Positions 1-6,038 of a stretch of DNA of 23,220 nucleotides are shown in pieces (the first letter of the stretch is position 1; the number at the start of each line of letters is the position of its first letter). Made by a program: the position numbers and the translations under genes. Below the pieces are notes generated by a model. That model worked only from the letters and a program-made list of their open reading frames with translations. It was not told where the DNA came from and searched no databases. Origin of the DNA: Chloroflexota bacterium. Lineage in GTDB: Bacteria; Chloroflexota; Anaerolineae; Anaerolineales; UBA11657. Location of the stretch: contig QWRL01000015.1 in the NCBI GenBank assembly GCA_003670425.1, positions 1 through 23,220 on the forward strand, given 5' to 3'.

Positions 1-1
1 G

Positions 2-952
2 CCGCGAGCCGGCCTGCCGCCCGGCGAATACCAGCTGCAAGTAGTGGCCGTTCGCAGCGACACACTGGCGGAGTTGGGCACGGTTGCGCTGGGAAAGTTT
101 GTGCAGTCTGCACCTGCACGCGCGCAGGCAGTGTCTGCCGCGCCGCTCGCAAAATTTGCGGATGCGCGCCTTGAGTTGCGGGCACTGGAGTTCAGTCGCA
201 ATGCGGCTGCGCCGGGCGAGCCGGTGCGCGTGGACTTGTTGTGGCGCGCTGCCGGCTTGCTGCCGGAGCAGCTTGGGGTGCGGCTGGCGCTGATTGGGCC
301 GGGCGCGCAGCGCGCTGCAGAGTGGCGCGTGCCGTTGGGCGCGCTGTATCCAGCACCGCGCTGGCAGCCCAATAACCTTGTGCGCGATGCGCATGCCATA
401 ACGCTGCCGGCAGAGCTGGCAGCCGGCGAGTACCAATGGGAAATAGCGATCGACCCGGCATTGCCAGCGGTGGCGCAAAATTATCGAACAGCGCAGTTGT
501 TCACTGTGCTTAAACTGGAGCGACAGTTTGCAGCGCCGGCGATGCAAACGCGGCTGCAGGCGCAGCTGGACGGGCGCGTGTTGCTGGCCGGCTTCACTGT
601 GCAGCCTGGAGCACAGTCTGCAGCAGCGCCATTGGATGTGCGCCTGGTTTGGCAGTGCGTGGCCGCGCTGCCGCAGCACTATCGCGTGTTTGTGCATCTG
701 TTGAATGCGCAGGGGCAGCTTGTGGCGCAATCTGATGCGGAGCCGGCTGGCTGGACCCGGCCCACCACCGGCTGGCTGCCCGGTGAGTTTGTTGTTGATG
801 CGCACCAACTGCAGCTGCCGGCTGCGCTAGCCGCCGGCAGCTACACGCTGCAAGCCGGTTTATACGATGCCGCCAGCGGACAGCGCCTCAGTGGCAGCAG
901 CAATCCAGCGGGTGTTGTGCTGCTGCAGGCAGTGCAGGTGGCTGCGCCGTAA
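2..952 (+). CDS. C-terminal part of an exported beta-sandwich repeat protein (5' end outside window)
   Basis: The reading frame is open from base 2, so the gene begins upstream of the window; the GTG at 44 is internal, because the codons before it read as ordinary protein (GLPPGEYQLQV). The visible 316 residues are Ala/Leu/Gln-rich beta-strand sequence with no transmembrane segment. It breaks into the end of one module (to about base 160) and two further modules. Each has the pattern 'L.W......YRVFVHLLNAQG....W.PG..V.D.H.L.LP..L..G.Y.L..GLY'. The same modules, including the W-Q-P and W-x-x-G turns, form the C-terminus of the DUF2723 protein at 13576-16575, so this may be the tail of a paralogous glycosyltransferase-like membrane protein. 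I do not recognise a catalytic domain. The modules probably lie outside the cytoplasm and bind or present glycan; that is inference. Confidence 0.75.
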   Translation, partial: PRAGLPPGEYQLQVVAVRSDTLAELGTVALGKFVQSAPARAQAVSAAPLAKFADARLELRALEFSRNAAAPGEPVRVDLLWRAAGLLPEQLGVRLALIGPGAQRAAEWRVPLGALYPAPRWQPNNLVRDAHAITLPAELAAGEYQWEIAIDPALPAVAQNYRTAQLFTVLKLERQFAAPAMQTRLQAQLDGRVLLAGFTVQPGAQSAAAPLDVRLVWQCVAALPQHYRVFVHLLNAQGQLVAQSDAEPAGWTRPTTGWLPGEFVVDAHQLQLPAALAAGSYTLQAGLYDAASGQRLSGSSNPAGVVLLQAVQVAAP

Positions 953-1045
953 AGCAGCTGCCGCCAAGTAAAATATTGCAGCTATGCAAAACCGCGCCCA
1001 AAATTTTTATGTAAAGTGCGCCTTGAGCGCGGCGGCGCAGACTGC

Positions 1046-1948
1046 ATGAGCGGCTTGCCGTTGGATGTGCAGGCGGAGGTGGCTGCTGCATTGCGCAGCG
1101 GCCGGCCGGTGGTGGCGCTGGAGTCGACGGTGCTTGCGCACGGGCTGCCGCATCCGGTGAACTTGCAGCTGGCGCACGACCTTGACCGTGAAGTGCGCGC
1201 ACACGGTGCGGTGCCCGCGATTGTGGCGGTGCTTGGCGGCCGCATCAAGGTTGGTTTGACGGCGGACGAATTACAGCGCGTGGCAACCGAGCCGGGCGTG
1301 CTTAAAGTAAGCCGGCGCGACTTGCCGCTGGTTGTGGCACACGGGCTGGCAGGTGCCACCACGGTGGCAGCCACCATGCTCGCAGCGCATTGGGCCGGCA
1401 TTGCGGTGTTCGCAACCGGTGGCATTGGCGGTGTGCATCGCGCAGCAGCCCAAGACATCTCGGCTGACTTGCCCGAGCTGGCGCGTACACCGGTTGTCGT
1501 GGTGTGTTCTGGTGCGAAGGCCATTTTGGATTTGCCCGCAACGCTGGAGTGGCTGGAGACGCACGGGGTGCCGGTGATTGGCTACGGCACCAGCGAGCTG
1601 CCTGCTTTTTACTCGCGTGGCAGCGGGCTGCAGTTGGAGGCGCGGGCGGATACGCCGCAGCAAGTGGCGGCGATTGTGCGCGCCCAACGTGCGCTGGGCT
1701 TGGGCGGCGGCATGCTCTTGGCTGTGCCGGTGCCGGCTGCGGCGGAGGTCCCGGCCGAAGAAGTTGAGCAGGCGATTGCCACAGCGCTGGCGGCTGCGCA
1801 GGCGCAGCACATCACGGGCAAGGCGGTCACGCCGTTCTTGCTGCAGCAGGTGGCGGCGCACACGGCTGGCGCCAGTTTGCAGGCTAATTTGGCGCTCTTG
1901 CGCAACAACGCGGCCGTGGCAGCGCAGGTGGCGGCGGCGCTGGTTTGA
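1046..1948 (+). CDS. psuG: pseudouridine-5'-phosphate glycosidase PsuG
   Basis: This enzyme reversibly splits pseudouridine 5'-phosphate into uracil and ribose 5-phosphate, in the cytoplasm, during breakdown of the modified nucleoside. The 300-residue product has the family landmarks: VVALEST near residue 22 with the catalytic-site Glu (about 26), KVSRRDLP (Lys about 87), GATTVAATM, ATGGIGGVHR, the DISAD metal-site motif (about 137-141), the GAK active-site lysine (about 158) and GKAVTPFLL near the C-terminus. I chose ATG 1046 because the family's conserved region starts about 25 residues later; an in-frame GTG at 1016 would add 10 residues. Neither start has a clear Shine-Dalgarno. The usual partner, the pseudouridine kinase psuK, is not adjacent. 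The AT-rich stretch at 1000-1015 may hold a promoter but no good -35/-10 pair is visible. Confidence 0.95.
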   Translation: MSGLPLDVQAEVAAALRSGRPVVALESTVLAHGLPHPVNLQLAHDLDREVRAHGAVPAIVAVLGGRIKVGLTADELQRVATEPGVLKVSRRDLPLVVAHGLAGATTVAATMLAAHWAGIAVFATGGIGGVHRAAAQDISADLPELARTPVVVVCSGAKAILDLPATLEWLETHGVPVIGYGTSELPAFYSRGSGLQLEARADTPQQVAAIVRAQRALGLGGGMLLAVPVPAAAEVPAEEVEQAIATALAAAQAQHITGKAVTPFLLQQVAAHTAGASLQANLALLRNNAAVAAQVAAALV

Positions 1949-1974
1949 CCAACGCGCCAATCACCTGATAAACT
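1945..1974 (+). promoter_or_regulatory. promoter for rplI
   Basis: A -35-like TTGACC (1945-1950) overlaps the psuG stop codon. Eighteen bases later comes TAAACT (1969-1974), preceded by TG at 1966-1967, giving an extended -10 of the form TGn-TAAACT. A start near 1981 would leave a leader of about 55 bases before the rplI ATG at 2037, containing an AAAGGG ribosome-binding segment at 2021-2026. No experiment supports it; the -10 matches only four of six consensus bases. Confidence 0.45.
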
Positions 1975-2036
1975 AGAAAGTCTGCGGGGGTTGTACCCTT
2001 CGCCCGCAAATCCAAAACCAAAAGGGCTTGAACTGA

Positions 2037-2534
2037 ATGAGAGTATTACTGCTGAAAGACGTCTACAAACTGGGCTTGGCGGGCGATGTTAAGAAGGTTG
2101 CCGATGGCTATGCCCGCAACTTCCTGCTGCCGCAGCACTTGGCGGTGGGCGCCACTGCCGGCGCGCTGCAAAGGGCAGACCGGCTGCGCAGCACGGCGGC
2201 CGTTTTGCGCGCCGAGGAGAATCGTGAGAAAGCAGCGATTGCCGAGCGCATGCAGGGGCTGGTGCTAACCTTCGGCGCGCGCGCCAGTGACCAGGGCAAA
2301 CTGTACGGGTCAATCACCCACCAGATGATTGTGGATGCCGTGCTTGCGGCCACTGGCGAAAAGGTGGACCGGCGCGCGGTGGTCTCGCCCTCGCTCCGTG
2401 AGCTGGGCACGCACCGCGTGCAGGTGCGCCTGACTGCGGACTTGATTCCTGCGCTCACCGTTGTGGTGCACCGCGAGGATGAAGCGCCCGTGGCGCAGGC
2501 ATTGCCCGAACCAGAATTGCAAACTGAAGGTTAG
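2037..2534 (+). CDS. rplI: large-subunit ribosomal protein L9
   Basis: Ribosomal protein L9 binds 23S rRNA at the base of the L1 stalk and helps hold the reading frame. The N-terminal domain is diagnostic: MRVLLLKDVYKLGLAGDVKKVADGY... matches the family's 'V.LL.DV..LG..GDV..V.DGYARNFL.P...A' signature in the first 40 residues. A charged connecting helix (about 45-78) and the C-terminal RNA-binding domain with 'GKLYGSIT' (about 96-103) follow. The product is 165 residues, slightly longer than the usual ~150, because of a Pro/Glu-rich tail after residue 148. The ATG at 2037 has AAAGGG about 10 bases upstream and its own promoter candidate. It stands alone here, not in the common rpsF-ssb-rpsR-rplI operon. 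Confidence 0.97.
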   Translation: MRVLLLKDVYKLGLAGDVKKVADGYARNFLLPQHLAVGATAGALQRADRLRSTAAVLRAEENREKAAIAERMQGLVLTFGARASDQGKLYGSITHQMIVDAVLAATGEKVDRRAVVSPSLRELGTHRVQVRLTADLIPALTVVVHREDEAPVAQALPEPELQTEG

Positions 2535-2701
2535 TAAAATCCGGCTGGCTTGTGCCGGGCGATCAGGGTTTAGGCACAGTGCCAAGGCCTCGCGCAAACT
2601 TGGACTCGTCATCGCGCAGGCAGCCGGCAAGCACGGATTCATGCCCGCAGCTTTTGAAGCGCAGCGCATCGTGATTTGAGCGCGCTGTTTTGCCGGGTGC
2701 T

Positions 2702-2730
2702 TTGATGCAAGCCTGGCATGCCGCTAAAAA
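2702..2730 (+). promoter_or_regulatory. weak promoter candidate for the small lipoprotein gene
   Basis: TTGATG (2702-2707) and TAAAAA (2725-2730) are 17 bases apart, and each matches four of six consensus bases. A start near 2737 would leave about 20 bases before the GTG at 2757. A second TTGACT at 2741-2746 has no properly spaced -10. The rest of the 2535-2701 gap holds short GC-rich dyads and no convincing gene. Confidence 0.25.
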
Positions 2731-2756
2731 CATTTTTAAGTTGACTGGACTGTAAT

Positions 2757-3179
2757 GTGAAAACTACTGCATGCTCTTCTGATAGTTTGGCCGGCAGCAG
2801 CGTGGTGCGTTGCGTGCTGTTGGTGTTTGCGTGTGCACTGCTCGCAGCCTGCAGCGCCGCGGCACCACAGCCCGCCGCTGTTCCCACTGCGACGGCGGTT
2901 CCCCAGCCCGCGGCTGTAGTCCCCGCTAGCGCCTTGGACGTGGTAATTTTTTCTGTGTCGATGGAGGGCTACCAGAAGGTTGTGGCTGGCACGGGGTCAC
3001 GCCAGCTCGATGCCAGCGGAGTAGAGGGCGTGAGTGAACGCTGGTGCGTGGAAGTAACGATGACGAAAGATTCGCTGCCGGCGCGGGCGGCGGTTGAAGT
3101 GGTGCTGAAAGATGCTGCGCTGCAGCAGTGGGTGTCCGCCACACCAATCTATGGCGGCGACTGCTCCGCGAGCAAGTAG
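2757..3179 (+). CDS. small predicted lipoprotein of unknown function
   Basis: I do not recognise the family. The 140-residue product has an N-terminal signal peptide with a hydrophobic core (about residues 18-30) ending in the lipobox LAAC, so Cys32 would be lipid-modified and the protein anchored on the outer face of the membrane. A Pro/Ala/Val-rich linker (about 33-58) follows. The C-terminal domain (about 59-135) is beta-rich and carries two cysteines (about 97 and 135) that could form a disulfide. The start is GTG 2757, because the overlapping ATG at 2755 is followed directly by a stop; no good Shine-Dalgarno is visible. It converges on a minus-strand gene across a long shared terminator, so it is probably monocistronic. 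Confidence 0.75.
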   Translation: MKTTACSSDSLAGSSVVRCVLLVFACALLAACSAAAPQPAAVPTATAVPQPAAVVPASALDVVIFSVSMEGYQKVVAGTGSRQLDASGVEGVSERWCVEVTMTKDSLPARAAVEVVLKDAALQQWVSATPIYGGDCSASK

Positions 3180-3185
3180 CAGCGC

Positions 3186-3236
3186 ACTTAAAACAAAACG
3201 CCCCATGCTGCCTGCGCGGGGCGCTTTGTTTTAAGT
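3186..3236. terminator. long bidirectional hairpin terminator between convergent genes
   Basis: Nineteen-base arms at 3186-3204 and 3218-3236 pair with one imperfection around a 13-base loop. The core is GCCCC/GGGGC. The outer arms are A-rich on the left and T-rich on the right, so RNA from either strand ends in a U-rich arm (TTTGTTTTAAG on the + strand). It lies just after the stop at 3179 and just before the minus-strand stop at 3254. Confidence 0.9.
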
Positions 3237-3253
3237 GAAATGTAGCGTGCGGG

Positions 3254-3487
3254 CTACATGTCTTTCAAAATGCTGCTGAGGATTAGCAGAGTGGCCGGCC
3301 ACAGGCCCACAAAAATACCCCAGCGTTCGCGATAAGCGGACATCATGGCTGCCCGCATTGAGGGGTCGATGATGTCGTCCAGCGCGTTTGGCACCAGCGC
3401 AGCGCCATAGAACCACAGCGCAATCGATGCCGGAATGGACAGCAAGCCGCCGTAAAAACAAATCTGGGAAAGAACTGCAAAGTCCAT
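3254..3487 (-). CDS. small two-helix membrane protein of unknown function
   Basis: I do not recognise the family. The 77-residue product starts at 3487 with a strong GGAGG eight to nine bases upstream, which makes it a credible gene despite its size. It has two hydrophobic segments (about residues 5-30 and 55-73). Between them is a charged loop, DDIIDPSMRAAMMSAYRERW, probably on one face of the membrane. There is no cleavable signal peptide. It lies 131 bases downstream of rplY on the same strand and could be co-transcribed with it; no terminator with a T-run is visible between them. Its end faces the bidirectional terminator at 3186-3236. Confidence 0.75.
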   Translation of the reverse strand: MDFAVLSQICFYGGLLSIPASIALWFYGAALVPNALDDIIDPSMRAAMMSAYRERWGIFVGLWPATLLILSSILKDM

Positions 3488-3618
3488 TTGAATGCCTCCG
3501 CAATGGTGATGGGCCGCTGATGCGCGCCGCGCAGTTTCCAGCAGCTATATCCGGGCGCTTCTATAACCGCGCGACCTTCACAACTGCGCAACGGGTTGCA
3601 CAGGCGGTGTGGGAGCGG

Positions 3619-4257
3619 CTACTTCTTGGCTGCCGGTTCTTTGGCTTTTTCCGGCGCCTTATCCGCAGCCGGTTCAGCTGCCTTCGGGGCCTCTTCCTTC
3701 TCTTGCTCCACAAAGCTGGCGCGGGCCAGCATCTCGTCCTGGCTGCTTAAGATAGTGATGCCTTTGGGCGCAGTAATGTCGCGCACGTGAATAGAGTCGC
3801 CGGCTGCCACCAGACTGGCAAGATCCACCATAATGTTTGAAACCAGATCGCCCGGCAGGCACTCAATCTCGATCTCAGACAGGCCATGCATTACCGTCAC
3901 GCCGCCCAACTGCAGCACGGGAGCTATGCCAGTTAGTTCCACCGCCACTTGCAGGCGAATGGGCTTGTCCATGGCCACGGCCAAAAAGTCGATGTGCATC
4001 AGGTGTCCGCGAATGACATCGCGCTGCACTTCGCGCACCAGGCTTTTGTGCGTGCGCCCCGCCACTTTCAGGTCAATCAGCGTGGTGCCGTGCAGGCGGC
4101 GCAGGATCTGTGTGGTGCTGTGCGTATCCAGCTGCACCGCCAGCGGTTCCGGCAGTGCGCCGTACACTACTGCGGGCAGCAGGCCTTCGCGGCGCAGCGC
4201 CTTGATGCCTTTGCGCTTGCGGGTGCGAATGTTTGCGCTAAGTTCAACGATTTCCAT
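3619..4257 (-). CDS. rplY: large-subunit ribosomal protein L25 (TL5/CTC type)
   Basis: Binds 5S rRNA in the central protuberance of the large subunit. The 212-residue product has the N-terminal 5S-binding domain (about 1-90; R.....K.LRR.G..PAVVYG, then the conserved HIDF near 87-90). The C-terminal TL5 beta-domain (about 93-180) carries GGV..... and the 'I.C.PGDL' segment. A Lys/Glu/Ala/Pro-rich tail of about 25 residues ends in AAKK. I chose ATG 4257 over an upstream in-frame ATG at 4422 because the -35 box of a very good promoter (4394-4422) lies on top of that codon, and because the family begins at MEIVELSA. AAAGG lies about 12 bases upstream of the ATG. A terminator-like hairpin in the leader suggests control by attenuation. 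Confidence 0.95.
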   Translation of the reverse strand: MEIVELSANIRTRKRKGIKALRREGLLPAVVYGALPEPLAVQLDTHSTTQILRRLHGTTLIDLKVAGRTHKSLVREVQRDVIRGHLMHIDFLAVAMDKPIRLQVAVELTGIAPVLQLGGVTVMHGLSEIEIECLPGDLVSNIMVDLASLVAAGDSIHVRDITAPKGITILSSQDEMLARASFVEQEKEEAPKAAEPAADKAPEKAKEPAAKK

Positions 4258-4320
4258 GATGTCTACCGACCTTTCAGATTGCAGGCTGGCTGCAGCACCC
4301 GTACGCCAATGGCGCTGAAC

Positions 4321-4359
4321 AAAAACGGGGGCGTTCCGCAAAATTGCCGAAACGACCCC
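4321..4359 (-). terminator. terminator-like hairpin in the rplY leader (attenuator candidate)
   Basis: Read on the minus strand, GGGGTCGTTTCG (from 4359) can pair with CGGAACGCCCCC (ending at 4327) in a 12-pair stem with one mismatch and one G-U pair. The loop is nine bases, and CGTTTTTG follows (T-run at 4325-4321). It lies about 30 bases after the predicted transcription start and about 65 bases before the rplY start codon. No minus-strand gene upstream needs it as a terminator, so premature termination in the rplY leader is the natural reading. Confidence 0.5.
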
Positions 4360-4393
4360 GCTGGCACGCGCACAGGTTTGCAACTGCGCTGCT

Positions 4394-4422
4394 ATTCTAT
4401 GGGCGGCATGTTTTTTCGTCAA
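4394..4422 (-). promoter_or_regulatory. sigma-70-type promoter for rplY
   Basis: On the minus strand, TTGACG (4422-4417) and TAGAAT (4399-4394) are exactly 17 bases apart, each matching five of six consensus bases. Transcription would start near 4387, giving a 5' leader of about 130 bases before the rplY ATG at 4257. This is the best promoter in the window. Confidence 0.7.
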
Positions 4423-4436
4423 GCGCCGCGCAGTGT

Positions 4437-4465
4437 TTGACGATTGTCCGCATCGCCTTTACCAT
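4437..4465 (+). promoter_or_regulatory. promoter candidate giving a leaderless or near-leaderless transcript
   Basis: TTGACG (4437-4442) and TACCAT (4460-4465) are 17 bases apart. The expected start, about seven bases past the -10, falls at or next to the ATG at 4473. There is no room for a Shine-Dalgarno. It is divergent from the rplY promoter, and the two -35 boxes lie 14 bases apart. Confidence 0.4.
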
Positions 4466-4472
4466 CCCTGCT

Positions 4473-6038
4473 ATGAAAGTGCACCTTGGCGCCAGCCTGC
4501 TGCTGGCCTTGTTTTTGTGGGGCTGCCAGCCGGCTGCCGGCCCGGCCGCCCCCAAACCCAGTATTACAGTGCAGTGGGATTCGCAAACAACCACATTTAC
4601 AACCGCGCGCACCACGGTGCGTGACGTGCTGCAGGATTTGGGAATCCAGCTGGGAACGCTGGACCGCGTGGCGCCCGGCGAAGTGGCTGTGCTGAGCGAT
4701 GGCATGCTGGTAAAGGTGACGCGCGTGGTGGAGGCACTGGAGACAGACACGCTTGAACTGCCATTTGAGAAACAGGTGGTGCGCAACGAGGGGCTGGCTG
4801 CCGGCGAGTCGCGCTTGCTGCAGACCGGCGTAAATGGCAGCGAAGAAATTACGTGGCGTGTGGTGCTGGAGGACGGCAGCTTGGCATCGCGCGCAGTGCT
4901 GCGCCGGGCGGTGCTGGTTGCGCCGGTGCCCGAAATTGTGATGGTGAGCGCGCAAACAAACTTTACTGTGATCCCGATAGAGGGCACCTTGGCGTATCTC
5001 TCGGCTGGCAATGCGTGGCTGGTGCGCACAGACAGCGGCCAGCGCCGGCCGCTCACCACCAGCGGCGATTTGGACGGACGCGTGTTTCAGCTGGCACCGG
5101 ATGCGCAGCGCATTTTGTACACGCGCCGCCTGACCGATGCGGATGCGTTTAACGCGCTGTGGACCTTGAGCACAGCCGAAGCGGCAGCCGCGCCACTGGA
5201 TTTGAAAGTGCGCAACGTGCTGTGGGCGGGCTGGTCCCCGCAAGCCGGCAGCACGCTGGCATACTCCAGCGCCGAGCCGCGCAGTGCAGCGCCGGGCTGG
5301 CAGGCCAACAATGATTTGTACCTGCTCACTTTGCCAGCACCGGGCAAAAAACTAGCTGAGCCGCAGCTGCTGCTGGCTGCATCATCCGGCGGTGTGTATG
5401 GCTGGTACGGCCGGCGCTATGCGTGGGCACCGGATGCGCGCCGCATCGCATACGCGGCCGCAGACTCAATTGGTGTGTTGGATGTGGCTGATCCGCTGGC
5501 CGTCACCCAGCAGGTGCTGGCGCAATTCCCTGCCTATCAAACCTACAGTGATTGGGCTTGGGTGCCAGAGCCAGACTGGTCATTGGATGGAAACTTTTTG
5601 TATGCGGCACTGCATGCCGCACCGGTTGGCTTGGAGCGGCCGGAGGACAGCCCGGCGTTTGATGTGGCAGCGCTGGCGGTGGATGGCAGCCTGAGTGTGA
5701 CGCTGGTGGCCCAAGCCGGCATGTGGGCCGCGCCGGTGCTTGGCCCGCCGGGAAATCCGGCACGCCCCGTGGCTTTTCTGCAAGCCATCAATGCCTTGCA
5801 GAGCGTGAACAGCGGCTATCGCTTGATGCTGATGGATCGCGACGGCAGCAATCGCAGCGCACTTTATCCTGCGGCTGGAGAGACTGGTTTGTTGCCACAG
5901 CTGCCGGCTTGGTCGCCGGCGGGCAGCATGCTGGCTTTTATTGATGGCGGCGACCTGTGGGTGATTGAAATCAAAAGTGGAGTTGCGCAGCAACTTACCG
6001 GCGACGGGCAAACCAGCAGCCCGACGTGGATGCCGTGA
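4473..6038 (+). CDS. lipoprotein with DUF348 and G5 domains followed by a TolB/WD40-like beta-propeller
   Basis: The 521-residue product starts with a short signal peptide ending in a lipobox-like LWGC (Cys18), so it should be a membrane-anchored exported lipoprotein. Residues about 30-85 match DUF348, the small ubiquitin-like fold seen in YabE and resuscitation-promoting factors (FTTARTTVRDVLQDLGIQLG). About 85-158 is a G5 domain, a module associated with binding N-acetylglucosamine polymers. About 165-521 is a beta-propeller with repeated W-[ST]-x-x-G/A blades (WSPQAGSTLAYSS, YAWAPDARRIAYA, PDWSLDGNFLY, PAWSPAGSMLAFI). No catalytic domain is visible, unlike the lytic enzymes that usually carry DUF348-G5. 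The likely role is wall binding or scaffolding; this is inference. ATG 4473 is chosen because earlier in-frame starts lack a signal peptide and overlap the promoter. Its stop overlaps the next start (GTGA). Confidence 0.85.
   Translation: MKVHLGASLLLALFLWGCQPAAGPAAPKPSITVQWDSQTTTFTTARTTVRDVLQDLGIQLGTLDRVAPGEVAVLSDGMLVKVTRVVEALETDTLELPFEKQVVRNEGLAAGESRLLQTGVNGSEEITWRVVLEDGSLASRAVLRRAVLVAPVPEIVMVSAQTNFTVIPIEGTLAYLSAGNAWLVRTDSGQRRPLTTSGDLDGRVFQLAPDAQRILYTRRLTDADAFNALWTLSTAEAAAAPLDLKVRNVLWAGWSPQAGSTLAYSSAEPRSAAPGWQANNDLYLLTLPAPGKKLAEPQLLLAASSGGVYGWYGRRYAWAPDARRIAYAAADSIGVLDVADPLAVTQQVLAQFPAYQTYSDWAWVPEPDWSLDGNFLYAALHAAPVGLERPEDSPAFDVAALAVDGSLSVTLVAQAGMWAAPVLGPPGNPARPVAFLQAINALQSVNSGYRLMLMDRDGSNRSALYPAAGETGLLPQLPAWSPAGSMLAFIDGGDLWVIEIKSGVAQQLTGDGQTSSPTWMP

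Noticed and set aside
2461..2679. Small + strand frame overlapping the end of rplI
   Set aside because: No ribosome-binding site, no homology I recognise, and half of it is an out-of-frame reading of rplI.
4258..4422. N-terminal extension of rplY to the ATG at 4422
   Set aside because: The promoter -35 box lies on that ATG, the hairpin and T-run lie within the extension, and L25 proteins begin at the residues encoded from 4257.
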